A program made the translations under genes and the position numbers. Positions 24,629 through 32,713 of a stretch of 37,321 bases of DNA are shown one piece after another. The first letter of the stretch is position 1. Each line of letters starts with the position of its first letter. Location: the NCBI GenBank assembly GCA_015056055.1, contig SVHC01000029.1, positions 1 through 37,321 on the forward strand, read 5' to 3'. Under the pieces are notes generated by a model, which searched no databases, was not told the DNA's origin, and worked only from the letters and a program-made list of their open reading frames with translations. The DNA is from Clostridiales bacterium (lineage in GTDB: Bacteria; Bacillota; Clostridia; Christensenellales; Aristaeellaceae).

Positions 24629-25099
24629 TTGAAAATCAATAAAAAGCATTTAATTCTCTGCCTTGTAATTCCGCTTGCAGTGGGAGGCATTGCCGCACTG
24701 CTCACCGGCAGCGGAATGGATACGTTTGAAACGCTCAACAAACCGCCGCTGTCGCCGCCCGGATGGCTGTTTCCGGTGGCATGGACAATCCTGTACATCC
24801 TGATGGGCATTGCATCCTATCTTGTTCTGACATCCGGAAAATCGCAGGAAACCATCCACAATGCCCTCATTCTGTACGCCATCCAATTGTTTTTCAACTT
24901 CCTGTGGCCCATCTTCTTTTTCGGTCTGTCAGCCTACCTGTTCGCCTTCGCCTGGCTGCTTCTTCTGTGGGTGATGATTCTTGCGACCACGGTTTCGTTT
25001 TACCTTCTTTCGCACACGGCCGGCCATCTCATGCTCCCCTATCTTCTGTGGGTGGCATTTGCCGGATACCTGAATATGGGTATCTATCTGCTGAATTAG
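24629..25099 (+). CDS. TspO/MBR family protein
   Basis: A 156-residue membrane protein of five helices. Family markers are LNKPPLSPPGWLFPVAWTIL in the first loop and helix 2, LFFNFLWPIFFFG in helix 3, and a final helix with YLLWVAFAGYLNMGIYLLN (given in part). TspO proteins bind porphyrins and may help with their breakdown or with stress responses. The start is probably the TTG at 24629 with AAGGGGG 8 bases upstream; a GTG at 24620 falls in that ribosome binding site. No strong promoter is seen (a TATACT at 24606-24611 lacks a good -35). Confidence 0.9.
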   Translation: MKINKKHLILCLVIPLAVGGIAALLTGSGMDTFETLNKPPLSPPGWLFPVAWTILYILMGIASYLVLTSGKSQETIHNALILYAIQLFFNFLWPIFFFGLSAYLFAFAWLLLLWVMILATTVSFYLLSHTAGHLMLPYLLWVAFAGYLNMGIYLLN

Positions 25100-25104
25100 A
25101 TATA

Positions 25105-25141
25105 AAGATCCCCTCGGAGCATTGTATTCCGAGGGGATCTT
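25105..25141. terminator. Hairpin between convergent tspO and UROD-like genes
   Basis: A perfect 14-bp stem (AAGATCCCCTCGGA / TCCGAGGGGATCTT). The U-tract is short on both sides, so it is either a bidirectional terminator or a barrier hairpin. Confidence 0.6.
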
Positions 25142-25156
25142 CTGCGTAAACCTGTG

Positions 25157-26245
25157 TTACTTTTTCCCTGCCAGATAGTCTGCGGGCAGCTTCAGCTGAT
25201 GCTGCGTGACACTCGGCGGGCAGCTGTCGGAATTTGCAAGCATCAGGCGGCGTCCCGCGCATTTGGAAAGCAGATAGTCAATGCGGCGGGTAAGTTCCTC
25301 ATCCGTACATCCCGTATAAAACACGGGCTCAATACCGCCGATGAGGGCAATATCTTCCCGAATCATGCCGAATGCTTCCGGAAGGTCGATGTTGCCCGTA
25401 GGCGGAGGAGAGATGGATTCAATCGCATCGATGGGCAGTTCGCTCATCAGCGGCAGAAGACCGCGCAGATGACCGCACGCATGGTGCAGAAGCATTTTGC
25501 CCGCAGCATGAATCTTATTGCCCCACATGGTGATTTCCGGCATCACAAACCGGCGGAACATAGCCGGATTGATATTTGTGGTGGAGGTATCCTCCCAGAA
25601 GATAAAGGCATCGGCAAGGCTGTTCACTGAATGGTCGATGGTCTTCTCGGAGGCGCGCCACATTACCTGCAAACATTCCTCCAGTGCTTCCGGCTCATCC
25701 AGCGCCATATAGGCAAGGTTTTCCGTACCGATCCATTTTTCCACAAAGGACTGGAAGCAGGTCTTGCCTTCGCTGCCGACCAAGGGAACAATAAGACCCC
25801 TGTCCCCCGCCTCGCGCACGGCTTCATCGGCGTTGGTATTATATGTAACCACAGCGCGCTCGTACATCCACATCAGGATTTTAAGCTGCTCGGCATCCTC
25901 GATAGGATGCTTCGTAATGAACCAGGTATTTCCGGCTTTGGAATAGCTATGCTCCATTTCAAGCGTGCCAACCGGCGTTTCCCAGGTATTATACCGCTTG
26001 TTGCCGCGCACAACTTCACGCGTCTGCGTATCTTTGAAGGCGATATCCCACGCCAGTCCGCCGCCGCGAATCAGAGGGTCGGCACCGATGCCGTCCAGAA
26101 ACTCCAGCATGCTCATGGAATTTGAAAGCTCCGGATGTTCCTCCCACCAGTATGCCAGAAAAGGCGACCACGTAGGCCTATCAATCTCCTGCCCGCGCAG
26201 CGCTGCAAGAAGTCTTTCTTTCGCCGTCATGGATTGTGTTGCCAT
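25157..26245 (-). CDS. UROD-like family protein, probable zinc methyltransferase type
   Basis: A 362-residue TIM-barrel protein of the uroporphyrinogen decarboxylase superfamily (TAKERLLAALRGQEIDRPTW at the start, FIFWEDTSTTNINPAMFRRF in the middle, ISPPPTGNIDLPE, and LANSDSCPP near the end). It contains His255-x-Cys257 (HHACGH) and Cys342, the H-x-C...C zinc pattern of methylcobamide methyltransferases such as MtaA, which heme UROD lacks. That suggests methyl transfer, perhaps from a methylated sugar or corrinoid protein, rather than heme synthesis; there are no heme genes nearby. Divergent from the GH106-type glycosidase. The substrate is unknown. Confidence 0.82.
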   Translation of the reverse strand: MATQSMTAKERLLAALRGQEIDRPTWSPFLAYWWEEHPELSNSMSMLEFLDGIGADPLIRGGGLAWDIAFKDTQTREVVRGNKRYNTWETPVGTLEMEHSYSKAGNTWFITKHPIEDAEQLKILMWMYERAVVTYNTNADEAVREAGDRGLIVPLVGSEGKTCFQSFVEKWIGTENLAYMALDEPEALEECLQVMWRASEKTIDHSVNSLADAFIFWEDTSTTNINPAMFRRFVMPEITMWGNKIHAAGKMLLHHACGHLRGLLPLMSELPIDAIESISPPPTGNIDLPEAFGMIREDIALIGGIEPVFYTGCTDEELTRRIDYLLSKCAGRRLMLANSDSCPPSVTQHQLKLPADYLAGKK

Positions 26246-26279
26246 AGAGCACCTCCGGATTCATTGTATATACACGATC

Positions 26280-26300
26280 CATTCCACGTTTCGCGGAATG
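26280..26300. promoter_or_regulatory. Palindrome between promoter and start of the UROD-like gene (possible operator)
   Basis: CATTCCACG-TTT-CGCGGAATG, 8 of 9 positions symmetric. It lies just downstream of the -10 box, where a bound repressor would block transcription. It is LacI-operator-like in size. Confidence 0.5.
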
Positions 26301-26310
26301 CTTTTATTGC

Positions 26311-26339
26311 AGTATAGCACGCCAGCATATTCGCCGCAA
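26311..26339 (-). promoter_or_regulatory. Sigma-A promoter of the UROD-like gene
   Basis: Minus strand: TTGCGG (26334-26339), 17-base spacer, extended -10 TGC-TATACT (26311-26316). Confidence 0.75.
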
Positions 26340-26383
26340 GACACATTCAAATAAAAAAATTTTACGCGCAAGCCTTTGCACCA

Positions 26384-26412
26384 TTGCGTTGCGACGCGAT
26401 GTGATTTACAAT
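26384..26412 (+). promoter_or_regulatory. Sigma-A promoter of the GH106-type gene
   Basis: TTGCGT (26384-26389), 17-base spacer, TACAAT (26407-26412). AAAGGAG lies before the ATG at 26447. Confidence 0.7.
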
Positions 26413-26446
26413 ATAGGCAGCCTACTCTAATAAAGGAGCAACACAT

Positions 26447-29400
26447 ATGCTTTACAAGAAAAATCATACTCCGAAGCTGGACATGGCTCTGTTTGAAAAT
26501 CCCACTGCGGAATACCGCGGAACGCCCTTCTGGGCATGGAACTGCAAGCTGGAAGAGAAGGAACTGACCTGGCAGCTGGAAGTTCTGAAGAAAATGGGCT
26601 TTGGCGGCGGTCACATGCACGTGCGCACCGGTATGGCTACGCCCTATCTGAGCGACGAATATATGGCGCTGATCAAGGCATGCGTCGAAAAGTGCAAGAG
26701 CGAAGATATGCTCGCATGGCTGTACGACGAGGACCGCTGGCCCTCGGGCGCTGCGGGCGGCCTTGTAACGAAGGACAAGGAATTCCGCGCAACGCATCTT
26801 CTGTTCACGCCGACTCCCTACAGCAGGGATGCCAGCGGCGCACAGAAAGTAGAGTGCTCCTCCGCCGCATCCGGACGTACCGAAAACGGCTATCTTATCG
26901 CCTGCTACGATATCGAACTGGACGAGGAAGGCTATCTCGTATCCTCCCGCATGATCGAAAAGGACGAAGAGGCCGCTCACGACAAGTGGTATGCTTACAT
27001 TGAGCAGGCCGGCGAAAGCGCATGGTTCAACAACCAGACCTACGTAAACACGCTGGACAAGAAGGCCATGCAGCGCTTCATCGACGTTACATATGAAAGC
27101 TACAACCGCACCATCGCGGATGAATTCGACAAGGTTGTCCCCTCCATCTTCACGGACGAACCGCAGTTCAACGGCAAGCAGACCCTGCGCTTTGCAACGG
27201 ACAAAACCGACGTTCTGCTCCCCTGGACGGGTGACCTCGCCGAGACCCACGCCGCAGCATACGAGGGCGAAGACCTGATCGCTGCCATCCCGGAACTCAT
27301 CTGGGATCTCGCAGGCGGCGCGATCTCCCTTGCACGCTATCACTATCACGATCACATCTGCGAACGCTTCACCGAGGCATTTGCCGACCAGTGCGGCGCA
27401 TGGTGCCGCGAACACGGCATTGCCCTGACCGGTCACATGATGGAGGAGCCCTCTCTGCACAGCCAGACCGCCGCACTCGGCGAGGCTATGCGTTCCTATC
27501 GCGGATTTGATCTGCCGGGTATCGACATGCTCTGCGCATTCTTTGAATATACCACCGCCAAGCAGGCACAGTCTGCCGTTCACCAGTTTGGCCGCGAAGG
27601 CATGCTGAGCGAACTGTACGGCGTAACCAACTGGGACTTTGACTTCCGCGGTCACAAGCTGCACGGCGACTGGCAGGCAGCCCTGGGCGTAACCATCCGC
27701 GTGCCGCACCTTTCCTGGGTATCCATGGCAGGCGAAGCAAAGCGCGACTACCCCGCATCCATCAACTATCAGTCCCCGTGGTGGGACCACTACCGCCTGG
27801 TGGAGGACCACTTTGCCCGCGTGAACACCGCAATGACCCGCGGCGTGCCGGTGGTCAAGGTCGGCGTTATCCATCCCGTTGAAAGCTACTGGCTGCACTG
27901 GGGTCCTGCGGAGCAGACCGCCATGGTCCGCAACGAGATGGACATGAACTTCCAGAACCTGACCAAGTGGCTGATCTTCGGCGGCGTTGATTTCGACTTC
28001 ATCAGCGAATCTCTGCTGCCCACGATGTGCGAAAAGGCCTCCAACCCCATGCAGGTCGGCAAGATGGCCTATGACGTGATCATCGTTCCGGGCTGCGAAA
28101 CCCTGCGCACCACCACGCTGGAACGTCTCTCCGATTTCGCCGCAGCGGGCGGAAAGATCGTATGGGCAGGCAATATCGCAACCCTGCGCGATGCAAAGCC
28201 CTGCTCCTGGGCATCCGAGCTCGCCGAAAAGGGACTCAAGGTATCCCTGACCAAGGGCGCAATCCTGCAGTCCGTCGAAAGCGCACGCATCATCGATATC
28301 CGCGGCAAGAGCGGCTCCCACACCGAAAATCTGCTGCACCAGATTCGTCAGGACGGCGACACCCGCTGGGTATTCATCGCCCACGGCACCGAGCCGTATA
28401 ACAAGGACGTCAATCGTTTCCAGGATCTGCGCATCCGCATCAAGGGCACCTGGAAGCCCACCGTATATAACACGATGAACGGCACCACCGAGGCCATCAA
28501 CTATAAGATCGCCGCCGGTCAGACCGAAATCACCTGCCGCCTGTACGATTATGACAGCCTGCTTCTGAACCTTGAACCCGCCGAGTCCGGTTCCTATCAG
28601 GTTCCCAATGCAGATGCTGCCGCAGGCACTGCACTGAATATCCCGGTTCGCGTAGCCTATACCCTGAGCGAGCCGAACGCACTGCTCCTTGACCAGGCCG
28701 AATACGCACTGGACGATCAGCCGTGGCAGCCGCAGGAAGAAATTCTCCGCCTGGACAACGAATGCCGCAAGGCACTCGGCTGGCCGCTCCGCGGCGAAGC
28801 CTTCGCGCAGCCCTGGGTCGTTCCGGCTGAAACGATCACGCATTCCGTGCGCCTGCGCTTCAACATCGTATCCGAAATCGACTATACCGGCGCATCCCTC
28901 GCCATCGAGGATGCAGAGTGCCTGAAGCTGACCTGGAACGGTGAAGCTGTTTCGAACGAACTGACCGGCTGGTATACCGATAAGTCCGTTAAGACCGTCG
29001 CGCTTCCGCCCATCCGCAAGGGTGTGAACGTGCTGGAAGTGGTCGCTCCCTTCGGCCGCTGCACCAATCTGGAATGGGCCTACCTGCTGGGTGATTTCGG
29101 CGTTGAGGTAAACGGCCGCGATGCACACATCATCGCAAAGCGCGATATGCTGGCTTTCGGCGATTACACCCGTCAGGGGCTGCCCTTCTACGGCGGCAAC
29201 ATCACCTATCACATTCCCGTTACCACCGAAGGCGGCAGCCTGACCCTGCGCTCCGCTCAGTATCGCGGCGCACTGCAGACGGTATCCGTGGACGGCGGCG
29301 AGGAACTGCCCGTTATCTACACGCCCTATACCGTATCCCTCGGCGCCCCCGCAGCCGGTGAGCATCAGGTCGACCTGACCCTGTACGGTCACCGCCGCAA

Positions 29401-29545
29401 TGCTTTCGGCCCGGTACACCTTACCGACCTCAACGAAAGGTGGATCGGCCCCGGTGCATGGCGTTCCGAAAATGAAAAGTGGTGCTACGACTACCGCATC
29501 TGCGAAGTGGGCGTTCTCTCCACTCCGGCAATTGTAGAAAAATAA
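26447..29545 (+). CDS. Glycoside hydrolase, GH106-type (probable alpha-L-rhamnosidase)
   Basis: A 1032-residue cytoplasmic enzyme (no signal peptide). The N-terminal FENPTAEYRGTPFWAWN, LKKMGFGGGHMHVRTG and AWLYDEDRWPSGAAGG are characteristic of the GH106 family; IALTGHMMEEPSLHSQT and SELYGVTNWDFDFRGHKL follow in the catalytic barrel. A glutaminase-like nucleotide or amidotransferase fold stretch (YDVIIVPGCETLRTTTLE) and C-terminal beta domains end with a jelly-roll-like domain (GKGVNVLEVVAP-like, WNGEAV, LPPIRKGVNVLEVV). Known GH106 enzymes release L-rhamnose, mostly from pectin; clostridial members are often of unproven specificity. It is transcribed alone, divergent from the UROD-like gene. 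Confidence 0.82.
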   Translation: MLYKKNHTPKLDMALFENPTAEYRGTPFWAWNCKLEEKELTWQLEVLKKMGFGGGHMHVRTGMATPYLSDEYMALIKACVEKCKSEDMLAWLYDEDRWPSGAAGGLVTKDKEFRATHLLFTPTPYSRDASGAQKVECSSAASGRTENGYLIACYDIELDEEGYLVSSRMIEKDEEAAHDKWYAYIEQAGESAWFNNQTYVNTLDKKAMQRFIDVTYESYNRTIADEFDKVVPSIFTDEPQFNGKQTLRFATDKTDVLLPWTGDLAETHAAAYEGEDLIAAIPELIWDLAGGAISLARYHYHDHICERFTEAFADQCGAWCREHGIALTGHMMEEPSLHSQTAALGEAMRSYRGFDLPGIDMLCAFFEYTTAKQAQSAVHQFGREGMLSELYGVTNWDFDFRGHKLHGDWQAALGVTIRVPHLSWVSMAGEAKRDYPASINYQSPWWDHYRLVEDHFARVNTAMTRGVPVVKVGVIHPVESYWLHWGPAEQTAMVRNEMDMNFQNLTKWLIFGGVDFDFISESLLPTMCEKASNPMQVGKMAYDVIIVPGCETLRTTTLERLSDFAAAGGKIVWAGNIATLRDAKPCSWASELAEKGLKVSLTKGAILQSVESARIIDIRGKSGSHTENLLHQIRQDGDTRWVFIAHGTEPYNKDVNRFQDLRIRIKGTWKPTVYNTMNGTTEAINYKIAAGQTEITCRLYDYDSLLLNLEPAESGSYQVPNADAAAGTALNIPVRVAYTLSEPNALLLDQAEYALDDQPWQPQEEILRLDNECRKALGWPLRGEAFAQPWVVPAETITHSVRLRFNIVSEIDYTGASLAIEDAECLKLTWNGEAVSNELTGWYTDKSVKTVALPPIRKGVNVLEVVAPFGRCTNLEWAYLLGDFGVEVNGRDAHIIAKRDMLAFGDYTRQGLPFYGGNITYHIPVTTEGGSLTLRSAQYRGALQTVSVDGGEELPVIYTPYTVSLGAPAAGEHQVDLTLYGHRRNAFGPVHLTDLNERWIGPGAWRSENEKWCYDYRICEVGVLSTPAIVEK

Positions 29546-29553
29546 TCGCAACT

Positions 29554-29594
29554 AAAAACTGCTTCGCGGGAGATTCCCGCGAAGCAGTTTTTTT
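29554..29594 (+). terminator. Intrinsic terminator of the GH106-type gene
   Basis: A perfect 18-bp stem (AAAAACTGCTTCGCGGGA, loop GAT) ending in seven T. Confidence 0.95.
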
Positions 29595-29613
29595 GTTTGT
29601 CGAAAAAAGCAAA

Positions 29614-29896
29614 TTACGCAAAGAAACAAAATTCAAAATCCGCAGTGGCGGCATGTACGCCACGAGGAACGTATTTTTTCGCAGGTAAGCCTGCGTGCCG
29701 AAGAAAAAATCGTTTCATTGCAGATTTTACGACCGGAATCTGAAAGCTTCCAGTAAAATCTGGTGAGGGGACGAACGAAGCGCGCGCCCTGTGGGCGAAA
29801 CAGCACGGCGTGAGTCCAATAAGCAAAGGAGCACAGCTAGCTTAGCGACGCTGGGCGACTATTGCGCATTGAGGAATGTTTACTTCCCCGCCACAA
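29614..29896 (+). repeat. Dispersed structured repeat, copy 2 (about 283 bp)
   Basis: Same orientation and module order as copy 1: TACGCAAAG entry, ATCCGCAGTGGCGGC, stem A capped by GCAGG-TAAG-CCTGC, stem B (CAGATTTTAC/GTAAAATCTG), the GGTGAGGGGACGAACGAAG module with hairpin CGCCC-TGT-GGGCG and GAGTCCAAT, and a 3' end CCCCGCCACAA. The 3' hairpin is broken compared with copy 1. It begins 19 bases after the GH106 terminator and ends 3 bases before the stop codon of the convergent LUD gene. With copy 1 it accounts for the whole gene-free stretch 29546-29899. Confidence 0.8.
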
Positions 29897-29899
29897 TTT

Positions 29900-30511
29900 T
29901 TAATACCCCAGATGTTCGTCAATCAAAATGATCTCATATTCCGCGCCGGTGGGTTTGATCCACAGAATCGAAAGATTCCTGCAAATTCGCTCCGGACTTT
30001 TGCAGTCATAGCATTTATCGCCATTTGCCGTGCAGGGCGTTTTGCGGTTCAGGCGCTTTGCATTAAGCGGCGCTGCAACATTACGCGCGCGGAAAAGTGC
30101 TGCCTCGCAGTCCGCCGCCACCTTGTTGGAGCCAACCACTAGATAAACTTTTTCGGGCCCGTACGAAATCGCAGCAACGCGGTTGCCCGTATTATCGATA
30201 TTGACAATCTCGCCTTTTTCCGAAATTCCGTTGACGGAGCTGATGTAAATTTCGGCCCGGGCAGCGGCCGTGCGCGTTTCCATGGCAGTCATATTTTCCG
30301 GCTTTTCATCGTGCCAATATACCATATTGTGGCTTGCCAGCAGTTTGAATAAGCCCATCTCATGCAGGGTCACAGACCCGCCAAAGCCTACGGTTTTTCC
30401 ATCGATCTGACTGTCTATGTACTCTGCGGCTTTTTCCTTCGTATCAAAAACGGATACCTTGTATCCCTTTTCTTCCAGATTGCTTTTCAGATTCGTGAAA
30501 TCAAAGCTCAT
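29900..30511 (-). CDS. LUD domain protein (lactate utilization LutC-like)
   Basis: A 203-residue soluble protein of the LUD/DUF162 family: DGKTVGFGGSVTLHEMGLF near residue 40, VNGISEKGEIVNIDNTGNRV, and GPEKVYLVVGSNKV. A C-terminal cluster Cys160-x6-Cys167-x2-Cys170-x6-Cys177 (TPCTANGDKCYDCKSPERIC) is typical of this stand-alone subgroup and could bind a metal. LutC is part of an L-lactate oxidising complex, but lutA and lutB are absent here, so the role is open. Its start overlaps the upstream gene by 11 bases. Confidence 0.87.
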   Translation of the reverse strand: MSFDFTNLKSNLEEKGYKVSVFDTKEKAAEYIDSQIDGKTVGFGGSVTLHEMGLFKLLASHNMVYWHDEKPENMTAMETRTAAARAEIYISSVNGISEKGEIVNIDNTGNRVAAISYGPEKVYLVVGSNKVAADCEAALFRARNVAAPLNAKRLNRKTPCTANGDKCYDCKSPERICRNLSILWIKPTGAEYEIILIDEHLGY

Positions 30512-31871
30512 TGTATTTCCCCTTCGTTTCTTTCAATGCATATCGTCTATAATGCGTTTTTTGCCGGTATATCGCTTCTTTGAACCAGCACACGAAACCG
30601 CCCTTTTCTTCCCTCTCCAAGCCTATTTTTTCGCATATCCGCTTCAATGCAGCACAGGATTCCGGAATATCGATATATGCCCCTTGCCCGGCGACTGAAA
30701 AGGCAAACTCCATCAGGCGCGTACCAAACCCATTTTTCTGGTATTGTCCTTCGATATATATATTATCTATATGGCCGCCTTCTACCGTAACGATTCCGAT
30801 TGTCCGTCCAAAGGATATTGCGTATATTTTTCCGCCTCGCAAAAGCACGCTGCTTATCCCATCCCGGATGATTGCCTCTTCGCGAGCGTATTTTTCTTCA
30901 TTTTCCTCTCTGGAAAGCCGGTAATCAAATCTTCCATACCGATTTGCCAGTCGGCAGATAGCAAACGCATCTTCCAGCGTACCGTTGTACTCATGGCATT
31001 TGATCTGCATTCCCATAGCAGCAACCAGATGCGAATCGGGGTTGTTTTCAGGCCTGTTGATGGCCCAGTAAATAGCATTGCCTTCGCGAACCACAAAATC
31101 CGCAAGCAAATCTTTCCGGTTGCAAATGACCTTATAATCTCTCTTTTTGAAGTAAAACAGATTGCTTTCACAGGTGAATGAGGAAGACATCTGCACTCCC
31201 TGATGAATCATTGCATCTTTCAGACCGGAAACATCCGGATTTTCCGGAACCGTATCGAAAAAACCATCAAACAGACGAAAGCAAGCCCAATAATCTTTTA
31301 CCTCAGGAACGATTCTGGACGTCCAGCTTGCATAGCAATGAACGAGCTGCATCAGTACATACTTTCCATCAAGACCGTGAAATTCTTCCTCCGAAAGCGG
31401 ACGCCGGTTAGCCTGGGTATATTGTTTCCCTGCCGTTTGAAGCCGGACGGCAACAATATCTCCGTCTGCAAAAATCCTTTCCGTCTGCACATTGGGTTTG
31501 ATCTTCTTTTTCGGTGGCTGCGGCGAAAGAAGCTTTTCCCTGAATTCGCCAAGCTTCTTTTTTCTGTTCTCCAGCGCCTTTTGCCCCGCCTCGGCCCATG
31601 CATCCAGCCCGAATTCGCCGTCGATCATTTCAACTGCTTTATTCCTGACAGAATCGGTCAAAATGCCTTTTTTCCACATGAAGTCGGCAAGGGAATAAAT
31701 ATAATTGCACCACTCCGCCGCATCCGATTCGTCAAACATTTCCCGTCTGACATAGCTGTCGATTTTTTCCAACGCTTCTTCCACGTCATACCGAAAAAAC
31801 GCGGCGGCATACTCAGTCTGCAAATCCATCGCGGTATCATTTGCCTCAATACCGTTATTCCATGTTCCCAT
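30501..31871 (-). CDS. DUF4259-like N-terminus fused to a GNAT-like C-terminal domain
   Basis: 456 residues from the ATG at 31871 (GGAGGAG 9 bases upstream). The first 100 residues read MGTWNNGIEANDTAMDLQTE..., the DUF4259 pattern, with acidic helical continuation. A basic linker (KKLGEFREKLLSPQPPKKK) leads to a middle domain of unknown type. The last 130 residues look like a GNAT acetyltransferase: GIVTVEGGHIDNIYIEGQYQ and KNGFGTRLMEFAFSVAGQG (acetyl-CoA loop QxxGxG/T). The substrate is unknown. It is co-transcribed with the LUD gene, whose start it overlaps. Confidence 0.72.
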   Translation of the reverse strand: MGTWNNGIEANDTAMDLQTEYAAAFFRYDVEEALEKIDSYVRREMFDESDAAEWCNYIYSLADFMWKKGILTDSVRNKAVEMIDGEFGLDAWAEAGQKALENRKKKLGEFREKLLSPQPPKKKIKPNVQTERIFADGDIVAVRLQTAGKQYTQANRRPLSEEEFHGLDGKYVLMQLVHCYASWTSRIVPEVKDYWACFRLFDGFFDTVPENPDVSGLKDAMIHQGVQMSSSFTCESNLFYFKKRDYKVICNRKDLLADFVVREGNAIYWAINRPENNPDSHLVAAMGMQIKCHEYNGTLEDAFAICRLANRYGRFDYRLSREENEEKYAREEAIIRDGISSVLLRGGKIYAISFGRTIGIVTVEGGHIDNIYIEGQYQKNGFGTRLMEFAFSVAGQGAYIDIPESCAALKRICEKIGLEREEKGGFVCWFKEAIYRQKTHYRRYALKETKGKYNEL

Positions 31872-31948
31872 GCTGTATCTCCTCCGGATTTCATCAATCC
31901 CTGATTTTATAATCTGATACAACAGCAAAATTGAACCAGTGATTACAG

Positions 31949-31981
31949 AAAAAGGGCTGTTTCCTGTCGGAAAACAGTCCC
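31949..31981 (-). terminator. Intrinsic terminator of the six-gene sugar-acid operon
   Basis: Minus strand: GGGACTGTTTTCC-GACA-GGAAACAGCCC (one bulged A) followed by five T, 25 bases after the aldolase stop. Confidence 0.85.
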
Positions 31982-32006
31982 ATGCATTTGTATCCAAGAG
32001 TAGCTG

Positions 32007-32687
32007 TTACGGAATGATCGGCAGATCTTTCTTTGCTTCCGCAATGATATCGATGAATTTCTTCACCTGATTGGTCACGGAAATCAGGCCTTCGCGTTCG
32101 ATCTTTTCAAAGTCCATGAAGGTACGTGCGCCGGATACTGCACAGGCACCGCACTTGATGAATTCCGCCGCATTGTCCGGGGTAATGCCGCCGGAGGGAA
32201 TCAGATTCACTTCGGGGAATACCATCTTGAGGTTGGTCATATACTTTGCTCCGCCGAGTGCGCCGGGGAAAATCTTTACCATCGTTGCGCCCTTGCGCAT
32301 TGCATTGAATACCTCCGTCGCCGTGAATGCGCCGCTGAATACGGGCACATTGTAACGGTTGGCCAGGTCGATAACATCATCCACCACGCAGGGATTTACG
32401 ATAATGCTGCCGCCGTGCATAATGACCTCGCGGGCGGACGTAGGATCCAGAACCGTTCCTGCAGCCACAAGCAGCTTATCGCCAAAGTGGGAAGAAATGG
32501 CTTCGATCGCTTCCAGCACGCCGGGAGTGGTCATGGTTACTTCGATAACCCTTGCGCCGCCATCGTACATAGCCTGTGCGTAGGCAATATAATCGTCCTT
32601 CTTATGCAGCTTGATGCAGGGGAGAATGCCCGTATCCTTGGTATATTTAATAACTCTTTCCTTCAGGGAAATATCGCTTCTGTTCAT
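32007..32687 (-). CDS. KDPG/KHG-type aldolase, second paralogue
   Basis: A 226-residue class I aldolase with Schiff-base Lys138 (ATMVKIFPG), catalytic Glu49 (VIEVTMTT), AAGTVLDP and IPSGGITPDN. The substrate-binding Arg found in the sister enzyme at 20864 (ITFRT) is Thr here (VTMTT), and it has a longer N-terminus, so its substrate is probably not plain KDPG; another 2-keto-3-deoxy sugar acid (phosphate) is likely. Last gene of the operon starting at 36932, followed by a good terminator. Confidence 0.88.
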   Translation of the reverse strand: MNRSDISLKERVIKYTKDTGILPCIKLHKKDDYIAYAQAMYDGGARVIEVTMTTPGVLEAIEAISSHFGDKLLVAAGTVLDPTSAREVIMHGGSIIVNPCVVDDVIDLANRYNVPVFSGAFTATEVFNAMRKGATMVKIFPGALGGAKYMTNLKMVFPEVNLIPSGGITPDNAAEFIKCGACAVSGARTFMDFEKIEREGLISVTNQVKKFIDIIAEAKKDLPIIP

Positions 32688-32713
32688 GTTCTTTCTTCCT
32701 TTCTGATCAGGGA

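Noticed and set aside
26261-29551. A 1096-codon open frame on the minus strand opposite the GH106-type gene
   Set aside because: It is the antisense shadow of a strongly codon-biased gene. The translation has no recognisable domain, whereas the plus strand has GH106 motifs, a promoter, an RBS and a terminator.
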